DNA of 28,112 nt from positions 1 through 28,112 of IMG/VR virus record IMGVR_UViG_3300031669_000186. One strand, 5' to 3'. Positions within the stretch are counted from its first letter, which is position 1. The number at the start of each line of letters is the position of its first letter. The notes beneath the pieces were generated by a model. That model searched no databases. It saw only the letters and a list, made by a program, of their open reading frames with translations, and was not told where the DNA came from. Shown one piece after another: positions 1 to 7,624 of the stretch. The DNA comes from a virus. A program made the translations under genes and the position numbers.

Positions 1-29
1 GGCACGGGCTGCAGGGGTACGGTTTGCAT
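1..29 (-). CDS. baseplate plug-like protein, N-terminal 9 codons only
   Basis: The ATG at 29-27 overlaps the TGA of the preceding hub gene (TGATG), and the frame is open to the window edge. It reads MQTVPLQPV. This start closely resembles the N-terminus of small phage baseplate plug proteins, which commonly follow the Dit-like gene in myoviruses. The identification rests on nine residues plus gene order, so it is an inference. The rest of the gene lies outside the window. Confidence 0.5.
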
Positions 30-784
30 CAGTTCACCAGCCCTTGGAGATAGTTGCCGGCCTTTTCAGCGAGGCCCGGCAATTTGTTGGCAATGCTCTT
101 GAGAGTGGAAGGCTTGGGCGTTTGGGCTTGCACCTTGCCATTATCCGCTTGCCGCGTGGCGCCGGCTTCCTTCGGCTTGTCGACTTGCCCTTTGTTGGAC
201 GTGGTGTAAAGCGCCGATACTTGGCGGATTTCCTTAAGGGTGATTTCCACAATCAGCAGGGTCGCGCCCTTGGAATTGTGGCGGGCGTAGTTGTACCGTT
301 CGACCGTGTAGTTGATATAGGTCACTTCCGGAGTTACCACGCTGTAAAGGTCCGTCGACTTGCACGCCTTGTCGATGGCTTCCAAGAAGGTGCGGCGGTT
401 CTTTTCGCTGCCCTGCATGCAAAGGACTACTTGCGGCGCCGCCGGGGTTTCGACCTTGTTGTAGGCGGCAAAGCTGCCCCGCTCAAGCGGGAAGTCGCTT
501 ACGCGGGTTTCCTTGGAGTAATCCACGGAGCCGGTGGACAACGTGGAGCCCAGGCCGGCGGCTTCCAGTGCGTTGCCAATCAGGCCGGTGAACTTGGACG
601 GGTCGCCAAGCGGCTTGCCCTTGCTGTCCCAAATACCCCAACGGGTTTGCACTTGGAAAATGCGCCATAGCATCCCTTGCAGCAAACCAAGGCCCACCCG
701 GACGATTGGGGGGAACTTGGCCGACCGCGGCAATGCCGGGACGCCTGGCAGCTTGGGGACGCTGGGGAATGGGATAAGCGGCAT
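29..784 (-). CDS. Dit-like baseplate hub / distal tail protein
   Basis: This is a 251-residue structural protein that probably forms the hub joining the tail tube to the baseplate. The central part (about residues 90-195) has the pattern I associate with the Dit-like phage tail N-terminal domain: VSDFPLERGSFAAYNKVE, then RRTFLEAID, then DLYSVVTPEVTYIN, ending in a strand leading to LKEIRQV. The first 50 residues are hydrophobic and proline-rich, and the C-terminal 50 are low-complexity. The ATG lies one base after the tape-measure stop (TGA-C-ATG), so translation is probably coupled. Its place directly after the tape measure and before a plug-like start supports a baseplate role. The domain name is from family memory; tail position is the stronger evidence. 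Confidence 0.7.
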   Translation of the reverse strand: MPLIPFPSVPKLPGVPALPRSAKFPPIVRVGLGLLQGMLWRIFQVQTRWGIWDSKGKPLGDPSKFTGLIGNALEAAGLGSTLSTGSVDYSKETRVSDFPLERGSFAAYNKVETPAAPQVVLCMQGSEKNRRTFLEAIDKACKSTDLYSVVTPEVTYINYTVERYNYARHNSKGATLLIVEITLKEIRQVSALYTTSNKGQVDKPKEAGATRQADNGKVQAQTPKPSTLKSIANKLPGLAEKAGNYLQGLVN

Positions 785-785
785 G

Positions 786-2669
786 TCAGGTCAACCCGTA
801 ATTGGCTTGCGAGGTAAAGAGGTAATCCAGCGACTTGCCCATGTCCTTGGCAATACCGTTGGCATCCGTGGCCGCCGTGTAGACCTTGACTTCACCAATG
901 TGGGTTTCCACGCTCCGGCTACCGGCCGCGGGGGCACCCACAAGGTTGCCTTGTGCAACTTGACCAGCGCCAGCACCGACGGCCGCCTGCGAAGCGCCAC
1001 CTATGCCTGAAGTGACTTTATTGATGTAGTTGAGAGTTTCGGTCGGGGCGGCACCCATGCCCTTACGGTTAAGATTACCCTGCCCCCAATTGTAAGCTGC
1101 TGCCGCCTTGCTCACGTCCCCGCCGTTCGCCTTTATCAAATCACGATACATTCGCGCAGCCGCGTCGGATGATTCGTTAAAGTCGTTTGGATTTTTAAGT
1201 CCATATTGAGCCGCAGTTGCCGGCATAAATTGGAAATGACCCTGTGCGCCGGCAGGGCTTGTCATGTTACGACCTCGCCCGGATTCAGTTTTCCACACGT
1301 TGTCGAGAATACCCGCCGGCAATCCGTACTTTTGCTCTAACCCCGTAAGGCGTGCCTGTTCTTCTGGCGACCCGCCTGCCGAACGTTTGCCGCTAGATGC
1401 CGCTGGCGCTGCCGTGGTCGCTGGCGCTGCCGTGGTCGCTGGCGCTGCCGTGGTCGCTGGCGCTGCCGTGGTCGCTGGCGCGGGCGCTTCGGCCGGTTTT
1501 TCTCGCCCTTCCCAAAACGCCTTGCCAGCAATCTTCGCGCCCGCGAAATCCCCCGAGAAGAACTTGACCAGGGCGTCGGCCCCCGCAATGGCGACGTACA
1601 TTATGTCGACCATCATTTCTTTCAAGCGCTTGATGCCGGAGGTCGCGGCCTTAAATCCGGGCTCCCATTTGCTCCAATCAATGAAGCTGTCGCCCCCGCG
1701 CTTCCATGTCTGGTAATCCTGCCACAGTGCCGCAACGGCAGCGGCCAGGGCCAGCACGGCGACGACCGTCAGGTTAATGGGAATCGTGGCCGCGGCGATG
1801 CCTGCCAGGCCGACGGCGATGATGGTAAGGAAGGTTTGGACGAACTCCTTGTTTTCCCGGATCCATGCGCCAAAGTCCGCGAAGATGGCGAACATTTTTT
1901 CCAGCGCGGGCGTCGCGGCCGACAGCAATTCGCGGCCGAAGGCTTCAAAACTCTGCTTGCTGGCGACCATGGCGTTACGCAAGCGGCTGGCTTCTTCGGC
2001 CTGCTGTTTGGTAACGGCCCCATACTCCTTTTGCCGGGCAATCATCAATTCAACTTCGGAACGCCCCTTAAGCAAAAGTTGCATTGTCCCTTGGTCTATG
2101 CCCATCATCCGCCCCATGTTGTTGGCGGTGGTGCGGTCCATTTTGCTGAAACGGTCGGACAGATCTAGCAATAGCTCATTGACCGGCCGGGCCTTGCCTT
2201 GGGTATCGGCCAGGCTCACGCCAAGCGCGGAGAAATAGGGGATAAGGCCGCTTTGCCCGGTAAGCTGCAATTCCGTTTGCGACTTACTGAGCATGTCCAT
2301 GGTGCCTTGCAGCCCTTCCGCAGAGCCGCCGGCCAGTTCGGCAGCGTTGCCCCATGCGGAAATGCTGTTTGCACTTTGATCGAGGTTTTGCGCGAAGCGG
2401 TCAAGGGCGGCATTCGCTTCAATCTGGTTTTCAATGAACCGCTTTACGGCCATTGTCCCGCCAATGAGGGCAAGGAATTTGGCGGCGCTCTTGGCTACAT
2501 TCTCAAAGCCTTCCGCCCCGTCCTTACCGCTCTTCTTGAGTTTGGCGCCGGTCTTGTCCGCTTCGCCGCCGGTATCCTTGAGGCCCTTGTCGACCTTGGA
2601 CTTCTTGGCGTCGAATTCCGAAGAATCTAAGCCAAGTTTCACAAGTAAGCTGTCGATGATGGTAGCCAT
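786..2669 (-). CDS. tail tape measure protein with C-terminal lytic transglycosylase domain
   Basis: This 627-residue protein sets tail length and carries a cell-wall-cutting domain for DNA entry. The N-terminus has Lys/Asp-rich helices (about residues 15-55). A long hydrophobic stretch at about 278-316 (VVAVLALAAAVAALW) is the usual tape-measure membrane segment. An Ala/Pro/Thr linker (about 397-425) follows. The C-terminal 130 residues are an SLT-type lytic transglycosylase: a short helix with the catalytic Glu (E462 in KTESGRG), then GAQGHFQFMPATA and AAAYNWGQG. Tape measures with embedded peptidoglycan hydrolases are known in phages of Gram-negative hosts. The ATG at 2669 is preceded by AGGA at a suitable distance. 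At 627 residues it is short for a tape measure, predicting a tail of roughly 90-100 nm on the common 1.5 Å per residue rule. Confidence 0.9.
   Translation of the reverse strand: MATIIDSLLVKLGLDSSEFDAKKSKVDKGLKDTGGEADKTGAKLKKSGKDGAEGFENVAKSAAKFLALIGGTMAVKRFIENQIEANAALDRFAQNLDQSANSISAWGNAAELAGGSAEGLQGTMDMLSKSQTELQLTGQSGLIPYFSALGVSLADTQGKARPVNELLLDLSDRFSKMDRTTANNMGRMMGIDQGTMQLLLKGRSEVELMIARQKEYGAVTKQQAEEASRLRNAMVASKQSFEAFGRELLSAATPALEKMFAIFADFGAWIRENKEFVQTFLTIIAVGLAGIAAATIPINLTVVAVLALAAAVAALWQDYQTWKRGGDSFIDWSKWEPGFKAATSGIKRLKEMMVDIMYVAIAGADALVKFFSGDFAGAKIAGKAFWEGREKPAEAPAPATTAAPATTAAPATTAAPATTAAPAASSGKRSAGGSPEEQARLTGLEQKYGLPAGILDNVWKTESGRGRNMTSPAGAQGHFQFMPATAAQYGLKNPNDFNESSDAAARMYRDLIKANGGDVSKAAAAYNWGQGNLNRKGMGAAPTETLNYINKVTSGIGGASQAAVGAGAGQVAQGNLVGAPAAGSRSVETHIGEVKVYTAATDANGIAKDMGKSLDYLFTSQANYGLT
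1402..1481 (-). repeat. 18-bp tandem repeat encoding PATTAA linker
   Basis: Four exact copies of an 18-bp unit (on the plus strand GCTGGCGCTGCCGTGGTC) plus a partial fifth encode a PATTAA repeat in the tape measure. It forms a flexible linker between the membrane segment and the lytic transglycosylase domain. The exact DNA identity suggests recent slippage expansion. Confidence 0.9.
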
Positions 2670-2674
2670 GTGGA

Positions 2675-3285
2675 CTATTCCTGGTTTGCCAATGCGTTAT
2701 TGTAATCGTCTATCGTTATGACCTCTAGCATATCGTAGACGTCCCGGACCCCGTAGACCGTATCCAATTCGTGAAGTGTGGCAATTCGCTTGGATAGCAA
2801 GGTCGCAATCGGGGCCGAAATGTTCAGGTATTCCGCGAACCCTTTTTGCTGGCCGTCGCCGCCCGGGCGCCGCCGGAGATTGAGTGGACGACGGCCTTCA
2901 AAAAACCCGTGTGCAGCTTCCACACTTCGGCGCGGAGTTTTACCCGGGTCGTGATTTCCTCAATGTCTTCTTCAATCAGATTGCGGACAAGGTGCGTTTT
3001 GCTGGGGTCCGGCATGATTTGTACGCACGACCACATTTCAGCAAGCAGCGGTTCCGCGACTTCCCACTTGAGCCCAGCCAGCGCCTTAATGCCAATTTCA
3101 GCCATTGCCGCCATGCCCATGCGCTCAAAGCCTTCCGGGACTTCAACGCCGCCGGCCATAAGCGCCAGAAGCGCCCGCATTGCCCAGGATTCCGCCCGGC
3201 TGGCGGGCATTTCGGTAAGGACGAAAACCTTACCATTGTCCCGACCTTCGTCGGTAATGGTGAAATTTGCTACGTTGCGAGCCAT
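2675..3285 (-). CDS. tail assembly chaperone, -1 frameshift (gpGT-like) product
   Basis: A -1 slip at AAAGGGT (2845-2839) fuses the first 149 residues of the short chaperone to a 54-residue extension that ends at the stop at 2675, giving about 203 residues. The extension reads GFAEYLNISAPI, then KRIATLHELDTVYGVRDVYD. It has no plausible start of its own: the first in-frame start lies inside the upstream frame and has no ribosome site. In other phages the fusion product is made at a few per cent of the short form and links the tape measure to tail assembly. The extension ends 5 bases before the tape-measure ATG. The shift is inferred from the canonical heptamer and gene layout; its efficiency cannot be read from sequence. 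Confidence 0.75.
2824..3285 (-). CDS. tail assembly chaperone, short (gpG-like) product
   Basis: This 153-residue protein is the unshifted product of the tail-assembly chaperone gene lying just upstream of the tape measure, as in the lambda G/GT arrangement. The ATG at 3285 (MARNVANFTITD) is chosen over an upstream in-frame codon at 3333 because GGAGAGGA lies just before it. The upstream codon falls inside a hairpin that looks like a terminator. The protein is helical and Met/Ala/Glu-rich in the middle and ends in a basic tail (TASKKGSRNT). Chaperones of this kind coat the tape measure and recruit tube subunits. No sequence-level family match is claimed; the call rests on position, size and the frameshift site. 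Confidence 0.75.
   Translation of the reverse strand: MARNVANFTITDEGRDNGKVFVLTEMPASRAESWAMRALLALMAGGVEVPEGFERMGMAAMAEIGIKALAGLKWEVAEPLLAEMWSCVQIMPDPSKTHLVRNLIEEDIEEITTRVKLRAEVWKLHTGFLKAVVHSISGGARAATASKKGSRNT
2839..2845 (-). other. programmed -1 frameshift slippery heptamer A_AAG_GGT
   Basis: Read on the minus strand the heptamer is AAAGGGT with zero-frame codons AAG GGT. It is a perfect X_XXY_YYZ site, re-pairing as AAA GGG after a -1 slip. It sits 15 bases before the zero-frame stop at 2824, at the only place where the -1 frame leads into the conserved-looking extension. Confidence 0.75.
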
Positions 3286-3314
3286 GGTGATTCCTCTCCG
3301 AATCGTTACCTCTC

Positions 3315-3387
3315 CGAAAAATAAAGGGCCCAATATCGCACGCGCAGGGAGAGGGCTACGCTACGGCATACGCCGCCGATATTGGGC
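3315..3387 (-). terminator. hairpin with T-tract downstream of tail tube gene
   Basis: Perfect 11-bp arms GCCCAATATCG (3328-3338) and CGATATTGGGC (3377-3387) enclose a 38-base loop. On the minus strand the hairpin is followed by CCTTTATTTTT, as in an intrinsic terminator. It lies between the tube gene and the chaperone gene, so it would reduce transcription of chaperone and tape measure relative to tube and sheath. The long loop is unusual, although it contains a further small GGC/GCC stem. Confidence 0.6.
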
Positions 3388-3394
3388 GAACTGG

Positions 3395-3829
3395 TTACAG
3401 CAGGGAGCGGTTCACGCTTTCCCAGGTAATGACGTAATCAACCGGCTGCAAGACCTTTTGCGCGTCCGGAATCTGCTTGGCGTTCGTGAGAATGCCCCGT
3501 GTAAGCGTGAAGGATTCGCCGGTCGAAGGCAACGCGATTGAACCCGACATGTAAAACACTTCCCGCGCCGTCTTCATGGCCTGAATCATGGCGGTAAAAA
3601 TGTCCTTGCTCGGGCTGTCGGCTTGCAGCGTAATCGTTTGCTTGACCGGGTTGGGCACAAAGCCCGCGGTCATGCGACCATCAACGCCCATTTGGACTTC
3701 GGCCAGGTCAATGGCCTCCGTGGTGAACGCCTTGTCGCTTGCGTAGCCTTGAAGCTGCACAGGGGCCGGGAACAAGCCCGCGACCACAAGGGTAAAAACG
3801 CTGTTCGCGCTGGTGATAGTGGTGTCCAT
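3395..3829 (-). CDS. tail tube protein
   Basis: This 144-residue protein is predicted to stack as the inner tail tube. It begins MDTTITSANSVFTL and contains LQGYASDKAF, MGVDGRMTAGFVP and ITLQADSPS, followed by a helix (AMIQAMKTARE) and C-terminal strands ending YVITWESV. This is the pattern of the small tube proteins found beside DUF3383 sheaths, often mislabelled tail fibre in databases. AAGGGG precedes the ATG at 3829, only 9 bases after the sheath stop, so the two are co-expressed. The hairpin beyond its stop probably boosts tube over later genes. The order sheath-tube-chaperone-tape measure is the standard myovirus order and supports the call. Confidence 0.8.
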   Translation of the reverse strand: MDTTITSANSVFTLVVAGLFPAPVQLQGYASDKAFTTEAIDLAEVQMGVDGRMTAGFVPNPVKQTITLQADSPSKDIFTAMIQAMKTAREVFYMSGSIALPSTGESFTLTRGILTNAKQIPDAQKVLQPVDYVITWESVNRSLL

Positions 3830-3838
3830 GATGGCCCC

Positions 3839-5317
3839 TTACATGATGTCGATAGAAGCGACGGTGATTTTTTGGACCGCGCCGCCGTCGGTGTACCAAA
3901 AATTGATTACCGGCGTGCCGCGATTCCCGCGCACTTGGGCGCCCGGGTCAAGGATTTGCAAGAAGTAGCCTTGCTGCTCAATGATCGTGGACACGTCCAT
4001 GCCGGCGGCTTGGTTGACGACGGCCTTCTGTTGCGCCGACATGGTAATGCCGGTGCGGATACTGCCGAAGTTAAGCGCCTGGCTGATTGGGTCAATCATG
4101 GCCGCACGAATCAGCGAATAGCCCGACTCGTTATACGGAATCGACTTAACCGTGGTCAGCAGGGACAGCAAGGCCAATTGAAATTGCGCGTTCAAATAGA
4201 CTTGATCCACGAAGGTGTCGACCCAACTCCATTTGCCGGACATTTGCCCATTATAGAGGAAGTCGAATTGATCATTTGCCGTCGCGTAGGCGCCATAGAA
4301 GCTATAGCCGTTTTCCAGAAGATTGGCGGCAATCTGCTGGTCGGTCACGGTTGGCACAAAGCCGCTTTGGGACTTGAAGGCCGAAGTAATACGGCCATTC
4401 AGGCGGCTAAAGTCAATCGACGCCACGGTGCCCAGCGTGAATGCGGCAAGCTCCTTGGTGTTGTAGACCGGCACGACGCCGTCGTACTGCAAGGACTTGG
4501 CGATAGCGCCGAAGCAGGTAGTCGAACCGTTGACGATGGCTTGCGCGTCCGTGTCCCAGCAAACGTACATGAACCGCTGATTTTGCGCGTTCGTCCAAAC
4601 CGCGAAGGCTTCCTTGTCTTCAATGACAGGCTCCCACATGGTCATGAAGTCGACCCAATTCTGAGTCGCGGCCTTGACGGCATCCATTGCCGTGGCCGGC
4701 GTGTCGGCGTCAGCACCTTGGGACAACAGGGCGCCGGTTGCGCTGGTCAGCAGCAGGCCGGCGGACAGCGTGCCGGTCGCAACGCTCATGGTCGAGGCGG
4801 CGCCGGTCGTCGGGGACGTGAAAAGGAAAGTGCTGTTCACGGGGTTCCAAGTCACAGCAACGTCGCCGGAAACAAAGCCCGCAGCAATCACACTTGCGGC
4901 GTCGCTGAAACTGGTCGCCGTTGCCAGGTTGATAGAACTGGAAGTTTTCGCCACGCCGTCAATGGTAACGGTCAGCACGCCGGAAAGGGCTTGCAGGTCC
5001 GTAAGGCTCATGGCGGACAGGTTGCCCGATTGCAGCCAAGCGGCGCGGGCCGTATTGACGTAGGGCGAGAAATACAGGGTTCCCGGCTTGATCGTGGAAT
5101 TATCGAAGCCCAAGAAGTACACTTGAGCAATCGCGTATTCCGCGGAAGCAGCGCCGAAGAAAGCCTTGACCGCGTCGGGACTCGCGAAGGAGCGGACAGC
5201 GGCGGTCGGCAAAAGGGTATTCGTGGAAAGAATGACGCCGTTAAGGGCCAGCGGATTACCGCCGGAACCGACGACGCCGGGGTTGACTACGACGATATCA
5301 CTTGCGGGAATTGTCAT
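3839..5317 (-). CDS. tail sheath protein, DUF3383 family
   Basis: This 492-residue contractile sheath protein opens with MTIPASDIVVVNPGVVGSGG and NTLLPTAAVRSFASPDAVKAFFG, the start pattern of DUF3383 phage sheaths. The N-terminal part carries a domain about residues 90-220 with LTDLQALSGVLTVTIDGV and FTSPTTGAASTMSV. The C-terminal third (GSIRTGITMSAQQKAVVNQAAG, then ILDPGAQVRGNRGTPVINFWYTDGG) fits the sheath C-terminal arm. GAGG precedes the ATG at 5317. Its presence makes this a contractile-tailed phage. A long open frame on the opposite strand (3623-5407) is only a GC-driven shadow. Confidence 0.9.
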   Translation of the reverse strand: MTIPASDIVVVNPGVVGSGGNPLALNGVILSTNTLLPTAAVRSFASPDAVKAFFGAASAEYAIAQVYFLGFDNSTIKPGTLYFSPYVNTARAAWLQSGNLSAMSLTDLQALSGVLTVTIDGVAKTSSSINLATATSFSDAASVIAAGFVSGDVAVTWNPVNSTFLFTSPTTGAASTMSVATGTLSAGLLLTSATGALLSQGADADTPATAMDAVKAATQNWVDFMTMWEPVIEDKEAFAVWTNAQNQRFMYVCWDTDAQAIVNGSTTCFGAIAKSLQYDGVVPVYNTKELAAFTLGTVASIDFSRLNGRITSAFKSQSGFVPTVTDQQIAANLLENGYSFYGAYATANDQFDFLYNGQMSGKWSWVDTFVDQVYLNAQFQLALLSLLTTVKSIPYNESGYSLIRAAMIDPISQALNFGSIRTGITMSAQQKAVVNQAAGMDVSTIIEQQGYFLQILDPGAQVRGNRGTPVINFWYTDGGAVQKITVASIDIM

Positions 5318-5342
5318 TTGCTCACCTCGTTAAATAAGTTGA

Positions 5343-5867
5343 TTACACGTCCACAGGCATTGGCGGGTTTGCTGTTGCCACTTCTGCAAATTCCTGAGGA
5401 ACGGTAACGGTTGGATTGTATTGCATTGAGGCCGTCAACGTCCAGCGGCTTTCATACTGTTGTTCCCCCGTGGTTAAAGGCGTTTGCATGCCGTCGGACG
5501 TGTAAAGCGGCTTTATGCCTGCGGGGAAATGGGCAAAGCCCCAATGCGAACGGAAGGCGGTTTTGGCCGTCTTGCAGAATTCGCCGGCTTGGGCTCCGTA
5601 AAAGTCAATTTGAACGTCGATGCGCGAAGGGCCGTAAATCGTGGCCGTTCCGTCCGCTGGCGCCGGGTCAACCGGCGGCTGGTATTCCGTGTGGGGCACG
5701 GAAAGGTCGACTTGCAAAATTTCAGTGAGGACCGCGCAAGGGTTGGACGGCAACGCGACGCGGTTCACTTGACCACGGACGATTTGTGCCCCAGGCATGA
5801 AGGGCGCGAGGAACGCGGCCAGGGCGTCAATGACTTGGTCGACGGTTATGCTAGCTGTATACATCAT
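5343..5867 (-). CDS. tail terminator / neck protein
   Basis: This 174-residue protein is probably the tail terminator that caps the tube and sheath at the neck. The start is set at 5867, where ATGATG overlaps the TGA of the previous gene. Upstream in-frame codons would extend it by 54 residues of Arg-rich, non-family-like sequence inside the neighbouring gene. It begins MMYTASITVDQVIDALAAFLAPF, with VNRVALPSNPCAVLTEIL and a strand RIDVQIDFYG, then helix and strand (ESRWTLTASMQYNP). This layout resembles the gp12-like neck terminator family that precedes DUF3383 sheaths. The function is inferred from position and general pattern. Confidence 0.6.
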   Translation of the reverse strand: MMYTASITVDQVIDALAAFLAPFMPGAQIVRGQVNRVALPSNPCAVLTEILQVDLSVPHTEYQPPVDPAPADGTATIYGPSRIDVQIDFYGAQAGEFCKTAKTAFRSHWGFAHFPAGIKPLYTSDGMQTPLTTGEQQYESRWTLTASMQYNPTVTVPQEFAEVATANPPMPVDV

Positions 5868-6253
5868 GCGCCCTGTTTCACAATGGCTGCCTTCGTCCAG
5901 TCGGGCCAGCTTTCCAGCACCTTGACAACAAGCCAGGTGCCGCGCAAAGCTACGGGCGCGGGGGCGGCAATCGTTACCAAATCGCCGCCGGTTTGATTCG
6001 GGCGCACCACGCCGGCCAGGGTGCCGCACAAGTAGATTGCCCGGATGGTGCCTTGAATGTTGAGGCCGTCAAGCTGTTTGATATCGTCCGCGTCGAGGGC
6101 TTGAATTTGCGCCGGGCCGCTTACGGGGGCGGCGTAGCTGGGAACCTGCTTTGCCCCGGCGCCCGTGGTGAAACCCGTCGACCGCAAAACGGTAACGGTT
6201 TGATTCGGGTTGACGGTGGTGGTCACACCATTGGCGAGGCCGCGCAAGTCCAT
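5864..6253 (-). CDS. putative head-tail connector / neck protein
   Basis: This protein has 129 residues from the ATG at 6253. That ATG has GGAGG ten bases upstream and follows the preceding TGA by two bases; a TTG two codons earlier is less likely. The sequence has a glycine-rich N-terminus (MDLRGLANGVT), a strand-rich middle and the segment LDGLNIQGTIRAIYL. It ends VLESWPDWTKAAIVKQ. I recall similar unnamed proteins in Bcep-type myoviruses at the same place between the gp10-like protein and the tail terminator. Its size and position suggest a neck or head-closure component, but no domain is recognised with certainty. Confidence 0.55.
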   Translation of the reverse strand: MDLRGLANGVTTTVNPNQTVTVLRSTGFTTGAGAKQVPSYAAPVSGPAQIQALDADDIKQLDGLNIQGTIRAIYLCGTLAGVVRPNQTGGDLVTIAAPAPVALRGTWLVVKVLESWPDWTKAAIVKQGA

Positions 6254-6255
6254 GG

Positions 6256-6822
6256 TCAACTGCCCTCCGAAACTTTAGTGAACGCGCCACCATTGACGCT
6301 ATAGGCCGGCGCCCGCATCATCGTTCCGGTCCAGTTCAACGGTTTGGCTTGCGTGCCCGATGCGCCCTGTTCCCCCTTGGCGACTTTCGCCGCAGCTTCG
6401 CCGACCATTTTGCCCGTAATCAATTCGGGCTTGTTGCCGACCATCGACCGCAGCATCAAGGTTATCGGGGATAGCGCAGGGCTATTGACGTCGACAATTG
6501 ATTGACGCAAAGCGCCCGCAATATCTTCACCTAACCGCGCCAGCACTTTCGGGCCGTCGTAGTCAAACCGTTTCGCCCACGCTGCCATTTTCGGCGCCCA
6601 TGTGGCGGACTCTTTGGCAATCATCGGGCGAAAGAACGGGCGCGGGGGGATAGTTGGAGTTCCAAATTCATTCCAGAATGCCACTGCCGCAACCGGTGTG
6701 CCGTCAGAATACAAATCGCCAGCGGGAAAGCCGACCGCCACTTCGCCGCCGCCCATCTTGCGGGCGATTTCTTCCAGGGCTTTGGATACCCCGTCGGCGC
6801 CGTGCAGGACGTGGTCTACCAT
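6256..6822 (-). CDS. HK97 gp10-like tail completion protein
   Basis: This protein has 188 residues from the ATG at 6822, which overlaps the stop of the preceding gene (ATGGTAG). Earlier in-frame starts to 6909 would lie wholly inside that gene. It contains the segment VAVGFPAGDLYSDG followed by VAAVAFWNEFGTPTIPPRPFFRP. This is characteristic of the gp10-like/tail-completion group, where a glycine-rich strand leads to a 'NEFGT..IPPRPF' motif. The C-terminal third is Lys/Ala-rich with PLNWTGTMMRAPAYSV. It likely acts at the portal-tail junction. The motif is seen directly; the exact role is inferred. Confidence 0.65.
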   Translation of the reverse strand: MVDHVLHGADGVSKALEEIARKMGGGEVAVGFPAGDLYSDGTPVAAVAFWNEFGTPTIPPRPFFRPMIAKESATWAPKMAAWAKRFDYDGPKVLARLGEDIAGALRQSIVDVNSPALSPITLMLRSMVGNKPELITGKMVGEAAAKVAKGEQGASGTQAKPLNWTGTMMRAPAYSVNGGAFTKVSEGS

Positions 6823-7214
6823 GTCGTTGGCTGTGCCAGGTAACGGAAGCCGCGCAAGCTGCTTGTCGCCTGCCAGAAGGCGGCGCCATACTGCGATTGC
6901 TGGAACCATTGCGCGGAGCCCGGGGGCGGCCCTTCAAACGCGGCCGATACGCTACCTTCCCCAGCTTGCGAAAGGCGCCCAATGGGCCGCGGCATGCCGT
7001 CCGCGCTCAAGATGCCGCCAATATAGGCGATATGCGCGGTCAACATGTTCAAAAGCAGCGCCCGCCGTGTGACATTCTGCACGGGCGAATTATTCGCGTT
7101 GGATAGGTAAAGGCCCGCTTCCGTAAAGCAGGCCCCCAAGGTCAGGTCGGCAACCGCCGCAAACTCCGGATAGCGGGCCTTGAATGCTGCGGGGTCGAAG
7201 ATTACGGCGGGCAT
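6816..7214 (-). CDS. DUF4054-like head-tail adaptor
   Basis: This 132-residue protein starts MPAVIFDPAAFKARYPEFAAV, the usual opening of DUF4054 connector proteins. It continues with a helix (TLGACFTEAGLYLSN) and the helical segment RRALLLNMLTAHIAYI, which matches the family pattern of an 'LLTAH' helix. The C-terminus has GSAQWFQQSQYGAAFWQAT, also typical. These proteins form the adaptor ring under the portal. Five bases separate it from the 115-residue gene upstream, within the structural operon. Confidence 0.75.
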   Translation of the reverse strand: MPAVIFDPAAFKARYPEFAAVADLTLGACFTEAGLYLSNANNSPVQNVTRRALLLNMLTAHIAYIGGILSADGMPRPIGRLSQAGEGSVSAAFEGPPPGSAQWFQQSQYGAAFWQATSSLRGFRYLAQPTTW

Positions 7215-7219
7215 GCCTT

Positions 7220-7567
7220 TTACTCCTTGTCGGCGGATTTCACGCCAGCGGCGCGGTCGTCCTTGCCGTCGGTACGCATGGGCTCAAAGCCGGTTTTGCG
7301 GTCCTTGAATTCGGCAGCGATGGCGGCGGCTTCCGTGGCGTTCTTGGCGACGAAGATGGCGCCGGACTTGACGGCCGGGAATTCCTTATTCACGGCGGCC
7401 CATTGCTCAAAAAAGTCCCCGTCAACTTCGGTCGTGCCGTACTCGGCGCCGATAATCAAGGCTTTGTTTTTGCCCTTGAGTTCGACCGTTTTGCTCGGGT
7501 CCATAGGGTGTTCGATGGTGATACCGTGGGGCAGTTTGCAACCCACTACGACGATTTTTGCGGACAT
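7220..7567 (-). CDS. conserved-looking small virion-region protein, function unknown
   Basis: This 115-residue protein begins MSAKIVVVGCKLPHGITIEH and contains LKGKNKALIIGAEYGTTEVD and FFEQWAAVNKEFPAV, ending in a charged Lys/Asp tail. The leader, including the AGGAGCG ribosome site, is identical over 36 bp to that of the neighbouring 80-residue gene. It is preceded by a weaker hairpin. Similar unnamed genes lie after the capsid in related myoviruses. A minor head component is plausible but not shown. Confidence 0.65.
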   Translation of the reverse strand: MSAKIVVVGCKLPHGITIEHPMDPSKTVELKGKNKALIIGAEYGTTEVDGDFFEQWAAVNKEFPAVKSGAIFVAKNATEAAAIAAEFKDRKTGFEPMRTDGKDDRAAGVKSADKE

Positions 7568-7600
7568 TTTGTTCGCTCCTAGTTTGGTGGAAAACCCGGG
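7565..7600 (-). repeat. 36-bp direct repeat, leader copy 1 (copy 2 at 7865-7900)
   Basis: The 36 bases covering the start codon, the AGGAGCG ribosome site and the CCCGGG arm of the upstream hairpin are identical at 7565-7600 and 7865-7900. The duplicated block is a complete 3' terminator arm plus translation leader, and it has been used to drive two unrelated small genes. Confidence 0.95.
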
Positions 7601-7615
7601 GCGGTAGGCTCCGGG
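7591..7615 (-). terminator. degenerate hairpin before the 115-residue gene
   Basis: On the minus strand CCCGG-A-GC, a 5-base loop and GC-C-CCGGG form a stem of 5+2 bp with an A-C mismatch, followed by TTTT. It is in the same position and context as the stronger hairpin at 7891-7916 and looks like its diverged duplicate. It would attenuate entry into the connector genes. Confidence 0.5.
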
Positions 7616-7624
7616 GGATATTGC

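Noticed and set aside
3623-5407. 594-codon open frame on the plus strand
   Set aside because: It lies antisense to the sheath gene, has no ribosome site, and its composition (His/Arg/Gly-rich) is that expected from GC-rich third positions.
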